A DNA stretch of 64,000 nt from Bog-752 sp963799395 (GTDB lineage: Bacteria > Actinomycetota > Thermoleophilia > UBA2241), in NCBI GenBank assembly GCA_963799395.1, contig CAWCWZ010000071.1, positions 102,391 through 166,390 on the forward strand. The letters run 5' to 3'. The notes below the pieces were generated by a model. It worked only from the letters and a program-made list of their open reading frames with translations. It ran no database searches and was not told where the DNA came from. Positions 1 through 8,950 of the stretch are shown here, one piece after another. The translations under genes and the position numbers were made by a program. Within the stretch, counting starts at the first letter, position 1. Every line of letters begins with the position of its first letter.

Positions 1-686
1 GCCTGCAGGCTGTCACGGCCGCGCGCCTTGGCGAAGGTCTTCTCGGCCATTTTCATCCCGGCCTTGCCGGCCACCTTCTTGACGGCGCGACTGGCGCGCG
101 CCATGTCGAGCAGCTCGTCGGCGACGATGTGCGAGTACCAGACGTCGAGCTCGTGCATCTCGGCGTAGGCCGTCATGTGCTCGCGGTAGGAGCGTACGGC
201 GGCGAGCGCGGTCTCACGCGCCACGTCCTCGCCCAGGCCGTTGTTGCGGCTGGCCAGCACGAAGCTCGCCGCCAGGCGTTTGAGGTCCCACTCGAACGGT
301 CCCGGCAGGGTCTCGTCGAAGTCGTTGACGTCGAACAGCAGCTCGCGTTCCGGCGAGCCGTAGAGGCCGAAATTCGAGAGGTGGGCGTCGCCGCAGAGCT
401 GCACGGTCAGCCCCGTGCGTGGCAGTGGGGCCAGGTCGGCAGCCATGAGGATCGCCGAACCGCGGTAGAAGGCAAACGGCGAGGCCGACATGCGGCCCCA
501 GCGGATGGGCACGAGGTCGGCCATGCGGTCGTCGTCCTGAGAGCGCAGCAGGGCGAGCGGGTCGGGCCGGTCGGGGGCCGGCGACCACGAGCCGTGGGAG
601 GCGCGAGGCGCCAGCTTGCGTGCCTCGCGGCCCAGGGCGCGGCGCTCGTCGACCGTCTTTTCCTCGCGCTTCTGGATGATGGTCAT
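1..686 (-). CDS. DUF2252 family protein (3' end outside window)
   Basis: The visible 228 residues include GDAHLSNFG and DVNDFDE, which are hallmarks of DUF2252, a family with a kinase-like fold whose function is not established. The ATG at 686 is preceded by a good GGAGGG ribosome binding site, which fixes the start. The protein runs off the left edge, so about half of a usual 430-460 residue protein is seen. It is divergent from the SulP gene starting at 786, with about 100 bp between them for both promoters. Reading frame and codon use are like the neighbours. Family assignment is firm; substrate and role are unknown. Confidence 0.85.
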   Translation of the reverse strand, partial: MTIIQKREEKTVDERRALGREARKLAPRASHGSWSPAPDRPDPLALLRSQDDDRMADLVPIRWGRMSASPFAFYRGSAILMAADLAPLPRTGLTVQLCGDAHLSNFGLYGSPERELLFDVNDFDETLPGPFEWDLKRLAASFVLASRNNGLGEDVARETALAAVRSYREHMTAYAEMHELDVWYSHIVADELLDMARASRAVKKVAGKAGMKMAEKTFAKARGRDSLQ

Positions 687-785
687 CGGTGACCCTCCTT
701 CGTCGGTGCGGTAGGGGCCGATGAGACGGCCGCTGGTCTTGTGGCGCCAAGGTTAGCAGGGGGTGAACGGCGAAAACTCCTAATC

Positions 786-2552
786 ATGACGGAGTCTGCC
801 CGCAACGGCGCGCCCGAACACGGCGGCGGGGCGGCGCGGCCGCCTGGGCGGCCCCGCCGCCCCGCCGCCGTGCCGTGGCTTTCCGACTACCGGCGGGCCT
901 ACCTGCCGCTCGACCTGGTGGCCGGCGTCACGCTGGTCGCCATCGCCATCCCCGAGCAGCTCGCCACCGCCCACCTCGCCGGCATGCCGGTGGTCGCCGG
1001 CCTCTACGCCTTTCTCGCGGCCGTGGTCATGTTCGCCCTGCTCGGTGCGAACCGCACCATGTCGGTCGGCGCCGACTCGACGATCGCGCCCATGCTGGCG
1101 GTCGCCGTGGCGGCCGTCGCCGGCGCGGGCTCCGCCGCCTACGGCGGCGACATGGCGCTGCTCGCGCTGCTCGTCGGCGCCCTGGTCATCGCCGTCGGGG
1201 TGGCGCGCATGGGCTGGATCGCCGACTTCCTCTCGGCGCCGGTCGTCACCGGTTTCCTCGCCGGCATCGCGGTCACCATCATCGTCGGCCAGCTCCCCGA
1301 CGTGCTGGGCGTGCCGAGTACCTCCGGCAACGCGTTGCAGAAGCTCGTCGGCACCGTGCAGAACATCGGCGACACGAACCTGTACGCGCTGGCCGTCGCC
1401 GTCGCCGTCTTCGTCGTCATCGTCGCCTGCGAACGGGTGAGCCGGCGCCTGCCCGGGCGCTCTTCGGCGTGCTCCTGTCGCTGGCCGCCTCGGCGGCCTT
1501 CGACCTGGCAAGCAAGGGCGTCGCCACCCTCGGCCGCTTGCCCGCCGGCCTGCCGGCGCTGCAGGCGCCGTCGTTCTCGGCCCATCTCGTCTGGCGGCTG
1601 CTGCCCAGCGCCCTGGCTGTGTCTCTCATCGTGATCACCCAGACCTCGGCGACCACGCGCTCGTTCGCCGAGCTCGGCGGCTTCGAGACCGACGTCGATC
1701 GCGACTTCATCGGCGTGGGCGCCGGCAGCGTGGCGGCGGCCTTCGTCGGCGGCTTCGCCGTGAACGCGAGCCCGCCGCGCAGCGCCGTCGTGACCTCATC
1801 CGGCGGCCGTTCGCAGGTGCCCGGCCTGGTCGCCGCGGCGATCGTCGTCGTGCTCATCGTGGCCGCCGCCGGCGCTGCTCGCCGACCTGCCGCTGGCCAC
1901 GCTGGGCGCCGTCCTCATCTACGTCGCCCTGCGCATCTTTCGCACCCGCGACCTGCACGCCATCTACAACTTCGACAAGGTCGAGTTCGGCGTGGCCGTG
2001 GCCACCCTGGGCACCGTCGTGTTCTTCGGCGTCGGCCCCGGCATCCTGCTGGCCATCATGCTCTCGATCCTGTACCGCACGTGGCGCAGCGCCCGGCCGC
2101 GCGACGCGCTGCTCGGGAGGGTGCCCGGCACGACGGTGTGGTGGGCGCTCAAAGAGCGCCCCGACGCCCAGGTCGTGCCCGGCGTCGTCGCCTACCGGAT
2201 CGATGCGCCGCTGTACTTCGCCAACGCCAGCCACTTTCGTGATCGCGTGCGTGAGCTGGTGGCGGCAGCATCGCCGCCGCCCAGCCTTTTCGTGCTCGAC
2301 GCCTCCGGCATCGACGACGTCGACTTCACCGGGGGACGGATGCTGCTGCAGGTCGTCCACGAGCTGCACGCGCGCGGCATCGACTTCGCCGTCGCCCGGG
2401 CGACCGGCGACGCGCCGCTCCACACGGCGCGCGCCGGGCTGCGCCGTCACGTCCGCGACGACCACGTCTTCCTGACGGTCGACGAGGCAGTGCGCGCTCT
2501 CGGGCCCGGCGGGAACGGCACGCCGGCGCGGGCGGCGCCTGTCGGCGAGTAG
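786..2552 (+). CDS. SulP family anion transporter with STAS domain (frameshifted)
   Basis: Membrane transporter of the SulP (SLC26) family, expected to move sulfate, bicarbonate or a related anion. The N-terminal half carries the hydrophobic core (LDLVAGVTLVAIAIPEQLA and later segments); the C-terminus is a STAS domain with VLDASGIDDVDFTG. The frame is broken twice: near 1460 one G seems missing from a G run, and near 1875 one base is extra. The two changes compensate, so the protein is recoverable over about 588 residues. I chose ATG 786 (MTESARNG) because the upstream in-frame start lacks a ribosome binding site and any homology. Either a sequencing-error victim or a recent pseudogene; the first is more likely because many neighbours show the same defect. 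The anion is not predictable. Confidence 0.85.
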
Positions 2553-2555
2553 ACT
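2550..2555 (+). promoter_or_regulatory. possible -10 element (TAGACT) for the SDR gene
   Basis: TAGACT overlaps the stop codon of the SulP gene and lies about 60 nt before the SDR start. The hexamer fits an actinobacterial -10, but no -35 is visible 16-18 nt upstream. Weak evidence. Confidence 0.2.
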
Positions 2556-2616
2556 GTCACGGCCGGCGACCGCTCACCGGCGCGAGACTCCCGAAGTCCG
2601 ACCCCGGAGGCACGAC

Positions 2617-3447
2617 ATGCCCGCATCGCGTCCGCTCGCCCTCGTCACCGGCGCTTCGTCGGGCATCGGCCGGGCGCTGGCCGTCCTGCTGGCGCACGAC
2701 GGCCACGACCTGATCGTCGTCGCCCGCCGCCGCGAGCGCCTCGAGGCGCTGGCCGCCGAGCTCTCGGCCGACACCGGCGCCGAGGTCGAGGTCGTCACCG
2801 CCGACCTCACTGACTCGGCCGACGTCGCCCGAGTGGCGGAGCGCGCCGCCCACGAGGCGCGACTGTCGCTGCTCGTCAACAACGCCGGCTTTTCGGGCTA
2901 CGGCCCCTTTGCCGAGCTCGACCCCGACGTCATGCGGCGCGCCATCGCCATCCATGTCACGACGCCGGCGACGCTCATCCGGGCGGCGCTGCCGGGCATG
3001 ATCGCGCGCGCCGCCGGCGCGGTGGTCGACGTCTCGTCGCTGCTCTCGCTCAGCGGACCCCTGCGGTTCGGCATGGCCGCCCGGGCCACCTATGCGGGGG
3101 CGAAGTCGTTCCAGCTCGTGTTCATCCAGTCGCTGGCCGTCGAGCTCGAGGGCACGGGCGTGCGGGCCATGGTCTGCCTGCCGGGCATGGTCGAAAGCGA
3201 GTTCCACGGCTCGCGGTCGCTCGCCGGACGCCCGGGCGTGCTGCCGCTCATGAGCTCCGAGGACTGCGCCAGGGCGATCGTCGCCGGGCTCGCCCTGGGC
3301 GAGGTCGTGTGCGTGCCCGGGTCAGACGGCGCGCCGGCCATCTTCGAGCAGCTCCGCGACCTGCAGCAGGCGACGCTCGCCGGCGGCAACCGCACCGGCC
3401 GCCTCGCGGCGCGCTACACCGGCGGCGAGCGGAGCGGCGAAGACTAG
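2617..3447 (+). CDS. short-chain dehydrogenase/reductase
   Basis: Classical SDR of 276 residues. The nucleotide-binding motif TGASSGIG is at residues 11-18, NNAG starts at 88, the catalytic Ser is S140 and the YxxxK pair is Y159 and K163, so a complete active site is present. A D-to-R arrangement after beta strand 2 (VVARRRERLE) suggests NADP(H) preference. The start has a GGAGG-type ribosome binding site (CCCCGGAGGCACGAC). It follows the SulP gene on the same strand after 64 bp and converges with the NDH-2 gene. The substrate cannot be inferred; most close relatives are annotated only as SDR oxidoreductases. Confidence 0.9.
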   Translation: MPASRPLALVTGASSGIGRALAVLLAHDGHDLIVVARRRERLEALAAELSADTGAEVEVVTADLTDSADVARVAERAAHEARLSLLVNNAGFSGYGPFAELDPDVMRRAIAIHVTTPATLIRAALPGMIARAAGAVVDVSSLLSLSGPLRFGMAARATYAGAKSFQLVFIQSLAVELEGTGVRAMVCLPGMVESEFHGSRSLAGRPGVLPLMSSEDCARAIVAGLALGEVVCVPGSDGAPAIFEQLRDLQQATLAGGNRTGRLAARYTGGERSGED

Positions 3448-3469
3448 AAGGGCCTCGCGGCCGGCCGGC

Positions 3470-4936
3470 TCACCCCGGATCGCGGCTCTTGCCGCGCATC
3501 TTCGCCCAGAACCCCGGTGTCGTCGCCTCGCCGCGGCGCCGCAGGTCGCGCCAGCTCGCCGCGTGCTCCACGTCGACCAGCCGGTTGCTGCGGTTGCGCG
3601 TCGTCATCTGCACCAGCCAGCGCAGCAGGGTGACCGAGCGGTTGCCCCAGCCGATCAGGTAGTAGAGGTGGATGAAGGCCCACATCAGCGAGCCGGCCAG
3701 GCCGCCGACGCGCAGGCCGTAGGCGTCGACGATCGCCCGCCGCGGGCCGACGGTGGCCATGGTGCCCTTGTCGCGGTAGCGAAACGCGGGCGGTGAGGGC
3801 CGGCCGGTCACGCGAGCCTCGACGAGGCTCGCGACGTACCGGCCCTCCTGCATGGCGACCGGCGCTACGCCGGGCAGGTCGTCGACGGCGACCATGTCGC
3901 CGACGACGAGCACCTCGGGGTGGCCGGGCAGGCTCAGGTCCGGTTCGGCCAGGAAGCGGCCGATGCGGTCGCGGGCGGCGCCGGCGGCCGACGCCAGGGC
4001 GTCGGCCGCCGGCGCCGCCCGCACCCCGGCCGCCCAGATGATCGTGTGCGCCGCGAGGCGTTCGTCGGCTCCCCCCTCGCCGTCTGCGTGGTCGTTGCGT
4101 CGTACGGTCATGCCACCGACGTCGATGTCGACCGCGAGCCTGTTCGTCCATACGTCGACTCCGAGAGTTCGGAGGTCGCTCGCGGCCCTGCGGCGCAGCG
4201 ACTCGGCGAACCGTGGCAGGATGGTGGGCAGGGCGTCCATGAGGATCACTTGCGCCTCGCGAGTGGAGACGTTGCGAAAGTCCTTCGGCAGGACGCGGTG
4301 GGCGAGGGTCGCGATCTCGCCGGTCAGCTCGACCCCCGTCGGCCCGGCCCCGACGACCACGAACGTGAGCCAGGCGCGGCGCTCCTCGGGGTCGTCGGCG
4401 AGCTCGGCCATCTCGAAGGCGCCGAGGATATGGCTGCGCAGCCAGCGCGCGTCTTCGAGCGACTTGAGGCCGGGTGCGGCCGCCTCCCATTCGTCGTGAC
4501 CGAAGTAGTCGGTCCGCACGCCGGTCGCGACGACCAGCGTGTCGTAGCCGATCGAGAACGGCCGTTCGTCGGGGGCCAGCGCTCGCACGGTGCGGGCCTC
4601 GAGGTCGAAGCCGGTCACCTCGGCGAGCAGCACCTCGACGTTCGCCTGGCCGCGCAGCACGCTGCGCAGGGCCGGCGCCACCGAGCCCTCGTCGATGATG
4701 CCGGTGGCGACCTGGTAGAGCAGCGGCTGAAAGAGGTGATGGTTGACCCGGTCGATGAGCGTGACGTCGACCGGCGCGGCGGCGAGGCCCCTGGCGGCGT
4801 AGAGCCCGCCGAAGCCGCCGCCGACGACGACGACCCGATGCCGCCGGCCGGCGGCGGGCCGGGCCTGCCCGGCCACCCCGCTGCGGCCGCCAGGGAGAGA
4901 TGCGGGCCCTGTCGTTTCGTCGTTCGCGTCGCTCAT
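3470..4936 (-). CDS. ndh: type II NADH dehydrogenase (NDH-2), FAD-dependent
   Basis: Single-subunit, non-proton-pumping NADH:quinone oxidoreductase attached to the inner face of the membrane. The FAD site is VVVVGGGFGGLYAARG near residue 36 and the NADH site FVVVGAGPTGVELTGEIA follows about 150 residues later; the motif VATGV and a C-terminal hydrophobic stretch (MWAFIHLYYLIGWGNR) are typical. About 488 residues, normal for the family. Start taken at ATG 4936 (MSDANDET); alternatives at 4948 and 4951 add four or five residues. The gene gives the cell a bypass around the complex I encoded further right. Intact frame. Divergent from the nucleosidase gene at 5064. Confidence 0.88.
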   Translation of the reverse strand: MSDANDETTGPASLPGGRSGVAGQARPAAGRRHRVVVVGGGFGGLYAARGLAAAPVDVTLIDRVNHHLFQPLLYQVATGIIDEGSVAPALRSVLRGQANVEVLLAEVTGFDLEARTVRALAPDERPFSIGYDTLVVATGVRTDYFGHDEWEAAAPGLKSLEDARWLRSHILGAFEMAELADDPEERRAWLTFVVVGAGPTGVELTGEIATLAHRVLPKDFRNVSTREAQVILMDALPTILPRFAESLRRRAASDLRTLGVDVWTNRLAVDIDVGGMTVRRNDHADGEGGADERLAAHTIIWAAGVRAAPAADALASAAGAARDRIGRFLAEPDLSLPGHPEVLVVGDMVAVDDLPGVAPVAMQEGRYVASLVEARVTGRPSPPAFRYRDKGTMATVGPRRAIVDAYGLRVGGLAGSLMWAFIHLYYLIGWGNRSVTLLRWLVQMTTRNRSNRLVDVEHAASWRDLRRRGEATTPGFWAKMRGKSRDPG

Positions 4937-5063
4937 GGCGCCCGGCATCATACCCCGTTCGGCGGTCCCGCCGATCAACGGTGGTTCCGACGGGTCCGCC
5001 GGATGGGTGGCGCACGATATGATGCCGGCGAAGCGTTTCTGTCGCAGGCCACCGGGGTGACCA

Positions 5064-5885
5064 GTGCCCGAGCATCTAACACCAGACGTCGCACCGCAGG
5101 TCGTCGTCGTGGTTTCAGCCGCGACCGAGTGGCGGGCGGTGGACATCTTCGTGGCCGAGGCCGAGGCGCCGCGGCATCGCTCGCCGTTCGGCGAGTGGTT
5201 CGCGCTGCCCACGCCCGTCTCCGGCCAGGCCGTCGCCGTCGTCCACGGCGGCTGGGGCAAGATCGCCGCCGCCGCTTCGGTGCAGTACGTGATCGACCGG
5301 TTCGCGCCGCAGCTGCTCGTCAACCTCGGCACCTGCGGCGGCTTTGCCGGCCAGGCCGAACGCGGCGAGGTGCTGCTCGCCGGCGAGACGCTGGTGTACG
5401 ACATCGTCGAGCAGATGACCGACGCCGACGAGGCCATCGCCGAGCGCGCCACGACGATCGACCTGTCCTTCCTGGACGCCCCCGGCGGCGGCCCTCCCGC
5501 GGCCTATCCTTCACCTGTGCGCCGCGTCCGATTGCTCTCGGCCGACCGCGACATCGTGCCGGCGGAGGTCGGCCGCCTGCGCGAGAAGTACGGGGCGGTC
5601 GCCGCCGACTGGGAGTCGGGCGCGATCGCCTGGACCGCCGCCCGCAACGGCGTCCCCTGTCTGATCCTGCGGGCGGTCAGCGACCTCGTCGATGCGGCCG
5701 GCGGCGAGGTCTACGCCGACTACGCCGAGTTCGAGCGGCGCAGCCGCGAGGTCATGCGCACGCTGTTCGGCGTGCTGCCGGCCTGGCTCGCGGCCTGGGC
5801 GCGCCGGCCGGCGGGCTGGAGGGTCGCGGGCGCGCCGGCCGGCGGGCTGGAGCGTCGCGGGCCCGCCGGCCGACGGGTCTCCTGA
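5064..5885 (+). CDS. nucleoside phosphorylase / MTA-SAH nucleosidase-like protein
   Basis: A 273-residue member of the PNP/UDP phosphorylase superfamily, closest in motif to 5'-methylthioadenosine/S-adenosylhomocysteine nucleosidase. NLGTCGGFAG matches the ribose/phosphate loop, DWESGAIAW holds the conserved ribose-binding Glu, and SDLVD holds the catalytic Asp. The start is GTG 5064 with only a weak ribosome binding site. The last 30 residues are low complexity because a 31-bp DNA unit is repeated there, so the original C-terminus may have been shorter. Likely role in methylthioadenosine or nucleoside salvage; exact substrate uncertain. Confidence 0.78.
   Translation: MPEHLTPDVAPQVVVVVSAATEWRAVDIFVAEAEAPRHRSPFGEWFALPTPVSGQAVAVVHGGWGKIAAAASVQYVIDRFAPQLLVNLGTCGGFAGQAERGEVLLAGETLVYDIVEQMTDADEAIAERATTIDLSFLDAPGGGPPAAYPSPVRRVRLLSADRDIVPAEVGRLREKYGAVAADWESGAIAWTAARNGVPCLILRAVSDLVDAAGGEVYADYAEFERRSREVMRTLFGVLPAWLAAWARRPAGWRVAGAPAGGLERRGPAGRRVS
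5800..5861. repeat. 31-bp tandem repeat, two copies plus a partial third
   Basis: Units 5800-5830 and 5831-5861 differ by one base (ggAGGGTCGC versus ggAGCGTCGC) and a degenerate part of a third copy follows. Because 31 is not a multiple of three, the repeat is read in successive frames at the end of the nucleosidase gene (RRPAGWRVAG, then APAGGLERRG, then PAGRR). Confidence 0.85.
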
Positions 5886-5891
5886 GCGTCG

Positions 5892-6404
5892 TCAGGCCTT
5901 CGCGAGCTCCGCCTCCGCCGCGGCGAGCTGGCCGTCCAGCTCGTCGCCGTCCACGTCGAGCTGCTTCTCGAGCTGCTTCTGGGCCTTGAGCCCGGCCTTG
6001 CGCAGCGCCTCGTCGAGCTTGTCGCGACCGACGACGATGAGCAGCGCCTCGCCGGTGTCGAGGGCCTCGCCGAGTTCGTGCACGTCCTTGCGCGACATGC
6101 CCTTCCAGACGTGGCCGATGACGCCGCCGGCCACGCCGCCTACGGCGGCCATGCCGATGATCGAAGGCGGGAAGAGGATACCGACGACGGCGCCGACGGC
6201 GATGCCGGTCCAGGCGCCGTGCTGGGTGGGCTTCTCCCACTTGTCGACGGTGACGGTGCCGTCGACCTCCTTGACCGCGACGCCGGCGTCGTAGGTGCCG
6301 ATCACGCCGTCGGTGTGCAACTGCCGCACGATCTGGAGGTCGCCCCGGGCCTCGACCGGGTTGCCGTAAACGCCGAGGAAGAGGAATACGGGTTTGTCGG
6401 CCAT
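5892..6404 (-). CDS. DUF1269-type protein, glycine-rich membrane stress protein
   Basis: 170 residues. The N-terminal half resembles the general-stress 17M-like fold (FLFLGVYGNPVEARGD), the middle is a glycine-rich hydrophobic hairpin (AVVGILFPPSIIGMAAVGG) followed by VWKGMSRKDVHELGEAL, and the C-terminus is a charged helix. A strong AGAAGGAG ribosome binding site fixes ATG 6404. A clear paralogue lies at 21,169-21,696. Function is not established; such proteins are usually linked to envelope or general stress. A possible sigma-70 promoter TTGGCG-N15-TACTAT lies upstream on the minus strand around 6490-6520. Confidence 0.78.
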   Translation of the reverse strand: MADKPVFLFLGVYGNPVEARGDLQIVRQLHTDGVIGTYDAGVAVKEVDGTVTVDKWEKPTQHGAWTGIAVGAVVGILFPPSIIGMAAVGGVAGGVIGHVWKGMSRKDVHELGEALDTGEALLIVVGRDKLDEALRKAGLKAQKQLEKQLDVDGDELDGQLAAAEAELAKA

Positions 6405-6671
6405 TGCTTCTCCTTCTTGTCGAGTGACGGAGCGTCGTTGTCTACCGCGCGCTTGCGGCGGGCGGGCCGGCACAGGGCGGTCGTCGGGTCGATAGTACAG
6501 CCTGGGCCAGGGCGCCAAGCTCGTGTCGCCGTTGGCCCGGCGGTCCGGAATGGCGGCCGGGTCGAGGTGGTGGGGCCGATCGGACGGCCTACGGCGTGGA
6601 AACGCGACGGCCGTGGTACGAAACATGGGCAGGGTAACAGGCCCTTCGTCCCAACGAGTGGAGGTCGCACC

Positions 6672-7065
6672 ATGAACAGAGACAGCGGCGCAGGCTGGAT
6701 CATGTATGCATGGATCGTCCTGATCGTCCTCGGTGTCTGGAACGTCATCGAAGGCATCGTGGCGATCAGCCGCTCGCACTTCTTCACGGCGACCGGCGCT
6801 CACTACGTCTACTCCGACCTCAAGACCTGGGGCTGGATCATCCTGATCTGGGGCATCCTCGAGGTCCTCGCCGCGGGCAGCGTCGTGCGTGGCGGCCAGT
6901 GGGGCCGCTGGTTCGGCATCTTCGTGGCCGGCATCGCCATCATCCTGCAGTTCCTCGGCTCTGCCGATCTATCCGTTCTGGGCGCTGATCAGCATCTTCA
7001 TGTTCGCCCTCGTGCTGTACGGACTGGTGGCCTACGGCGGGACGGGTCAGTCGCTCAACGGCTGA
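6672..7065 (+). CDS. DUF7144-type small membrane protein (one indel)
   Basis: About 130 residues with four predicted membrane helices (IMYAWIVLIVLGVWNVIEG, WGWIILIWGILEVLAAG, WFGIFVAGIAIILQFLG and PFWALISIFMFALVLYG). A single extra T near 6960 breaks the frame; correcting it gives ...QFLGLPIYPFWALI... and a stop at 7063-7065. This family is common in actinobacteria and has no assigned function. Start ATG 6672 has a GGAGG ribosome binding site. It is divergent from the DUF1269 gene, sharing a roughly 267-bp intergenic region in which I see no RNA gene. Confidence 0.75.
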
Positions 7066-7108
7066 GCGCGCAGGCCGCCATGCGGCGCAAGGCAAGGCTC
7101 TGGCAGGC

Positions 7109-7909
7109 TCAGGCGCCCGCCGGCTCGGCCACGGCGATCATCGCGGGCGAGCCGTCGGCGAACGGCGAGCGGTCGTAGTCGCCGTAGAGGGCGGCGACGC
7201 GAAAGCCGGCGCGCACGAGCAGATGTTCGAGCTCGTAGCGGAACACGTAGCGCAGGCTGATCGTCTCGGTCAGGCACCGCGTCGCGCTGTCGGCGGCGAC
7301 GATCTCGTAGGTCACCTCGCAGTCGGCGCTCTGCAGCGCGCGCCGGTAGCCGACCACCGTCACCCACCAGCGGATGCGCCGTCCGTCCGTCCAGTCGACC
7401 ACCTGGGCGCTCGCCTCGCCGTCGGCGGTCTCGGCGCCGGCGTGTGAAGCCGGCGCCGGATCGGGATTGGGGAGGTCGAGGACGAGCGTGCCGTGTGACA
7501 GCAGGTGGGTGCGGCAGCGGGCGAGACAGGCGAGCTGCTGCTCCACCGTGAGCAACTGCTGAAAGCCGCCGAACGGACAGATGATCGCTGCGAAACGGCG
7601 GCCGAGGTCAAACGACGTCATGTCCTGAACGACCAGCCGCGCGCGCTCGCGCACCTCCGCAGGCTCGGATCGCAGCTTGGCGCGACAGCGCTCGAGCATC
7701 TGGGCGGAGAGGTCGAGTCCGGTGATCTGCGCGCCGGCGCGCGCCAGCGGCACCAGCACGCGACCGGTCCCGCAGCCGAGCTCGAGGAGGGGACCGCCAC
7801 CCGCCGGGACGGCCACCGCCCGCCAGAACGCGGCGTCGTCGCGGGACGCGTAGACGGCGTCATAGATAGCGGCGAGCTCGGCAGTCCGGATGGCGCTGGA
7901 ATCGTTCAT
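7109..7909 (-). CDS. class I SAM-dependent methyltransferase
   Basis: 266 residues with the Rossmann SAM-binding motif LLELGCGTGRVLVPLA near residue 40, followed by an acidic beta-2 end (GLDLS) and post-motif DLPNPDP. The C-terminal part (SLRYVFRYELEHLLVRAGF) is typical of small-molecule methyltransferases of the Methyltransf_25 type. ATG 7909 (MNDSSAIR) was chosen because residues upstream are unlike the family; the ribosome binding site is weak. Substrate unknown. It is divergent from the SHOCT/DUF6325 pair. Confidence 0.85.
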   Translation of the reverse strand: MNDSSAIRTAELAAIYDAVYASRDDAAFWRAVAVPAGGGPLLELGCGTGRVLVPLARAGAQITGLDLSAQMLERCRAKLRSEPAEVRERARLVVQDMTSFDLGRRFAAIICPFGGFQQLLTVEQQLACLARCRTHLLSHGTLVLDLPNPDPAPASHAGAETADGEASAQVVDWTDGRRIRWWVTVVGYRRALQSADCEVTYEIVAADSATRCLTETISLRYVFRYELEHLLVRAGFRVAALYGDYDRSPFADGSPAMIAVAEPAGA

Positions 7910-7981
7910 GGCGTCTCGATTCGCTTCTTGCACACCTTGAGTCTTCCGCCGAATCGTACACGAAGCGTGCCTCGCGCTCGG

Positions 7982-8007
7982 GGTTACGAGAGGGGGTCCA
8001 GGGGTAT
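7982..8007 (+). promoter_or_regulatory. sigma-B/sigma-F-like promoter (GGTTAC-N14-GGGTAT)
   Basis: GGTTAC at 7982-7987 and GGGTAT at 8002-8007 match the GTTT-N14-16-GGGTAT pattern known for actinobacterial general-stress sigma factors. It lies about 113 nt before the SHOCT gene start and would drive SHOCT and DUF6325. Seen by eye only. Confidence 0.4.
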
Positions 8008-8119
8008 CAGGCACGTACTGAGCGGGCGCGTCGCGCCGCCGAGCCCACAGTCGAGCTGCACAGCCGAGAACCAGCCGGCGCACGTCGAAGGATCGGGCAA
8101 TCGGACGAGGAGGGAGACC

Positions 8120-8407
8120 ATGCCATTTCTCTTGCGCGCTGCCATCGTAGGCGGGGGCGCCTACGCCGTCGGCAGGCACATGCAGAGGGGCCGCGACCAG
8201 AACGCCGCCCAGGACCAGCAGATCGCCGACCTGCAGGCCCAACAGGCGCCGCAGGCCCCTGCGGCTCCCGCGCCGGCGGCGCCGGCTCCCGCCAACGATG
8301 AGGACGCCATGGCCAAGCTCTCGCAGCTCAAGACCCTGCTCGACCAGGGCGTGCTCACCCAGGCCGAGTTCGACATGCAAAAGCAGAAGATCCTGATGAG
8401 CATGTAA
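8120..8407 (+). CDS. SHOCT-domain protein
   Basis: 95 residues. A short hydrophobic N-terminus (MPFLLRAAIVGGGAYAVG), a Gln/Ala/Pro-rich linker, then a C-terminal SHOCT motif (AKLSQLKTLLDQGVLTQAEF) of about 30 residues ending in KILMSM. SHOCT segments are short oligomerisation or anchoring modules found at the ends of many bacterial proteins; no enzymatic role is known. ATG 8120 follows a GAGGAGGGAG ribosome binding site. The DUF6325 gene starts 37 nt later, so they are probably co-transcribed from the stress-type promoter noted upstream. Confidence 0.85.
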   Translation: MPFLLRAAIVGGGAYAVGRHMQRGRDQNAAQDQQIADLQAQQAPQAPAAPAPAAPAPANDEDAMAKLSQLKTLLDQGVLTQAEFDMQKQKILMSM

Positions 8408-8444
8408 AGGGCCGGGACGCCACTTACCGACAAGGAGGGAAACG

Positions 8445-8933
8445 ATGGCACTTGGTCCGGTACAGCTCCTGACCATAGGTTTCGACGAGCCCGACTTCCA
8501 CGGCGCGATCATGGACGAGATGAAGCGCCTGCGCGAGCACGACATCGTGCGCCTGATCGACGTGCTGATCGTCGCCAAGGACGACGACGGCCACATCACC
8601 GAGGTCGAGGTCGCCGACAAGCCCGAGCTTGCCGAGTACGGCGCCCTGGCCGGCGCTCTTCTGGGTCTAGGCGCCGCCGGCGAGGAGGGCATGGAAGCGG
8701 GCGCCGTGGCCGGCGCCGAGGCGATGGCCGACGGCCAGCTCTACGACCCCGACGAGGTCTGGGTGCTGGCCGAGGAGATCCCGCCCGGCACGGTGGCCGC
8801 CATCTGCCTGCTCGAGCACCGCTGGGCCATCCCCCTGCGCGACGCCATCCTGGGCGCCGGCGGCACGGTCCTGGTCGACGAGTGGATGCACCCTGAGGAC
8901 CTCGTGCGCTACGGCGCCGAGGCGGTCGAGTAG
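8445..8933 (+). CDS. DUF6325 family protein
   Basis: 162 residues. MALGPVQLLTIGFDEPDF at the N-terminus, an Ala/Gly-rich middle (EYGALAGALLGLGAAGEEG) and a C-terminal domain (VAAICLLEHRWAIPLRDAI) fit DUF6325, an actinobacterial family distantly similar to DUF1269. Ribosome binding site AAGGAGG precedes ATG 8445. Function unknown; by context a partner of the SHOCT protein in a stress-type operon closed by the hairpin at 8951-8995. Confidence 0.8.
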   Translation: MALGPVQLLTIGFDEPDFHGAIMDEMKRLREHDIVRLIDVLIVAKDDDGHITEVEVADKPELAEYGALAGALLGLGAAGEEGMEAGAVAGAEAMADGQLYDPDEVWVLAEEIPPGTVAAICLLEHRWAIPLRDAILGAGGTVLVDEWMHPEDLVRYGAEAVE

Positions 8934-8950
8934 GAAAATCCACAGCCCTC

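Noticed and set aside
3470..5452. A 660-codon version of the NDH-2 gene
   Set aside because: The first 170 residues overlap the nucleosidase gene antisense and show no NDH-2 similarity; the family start fits ATG 4936.
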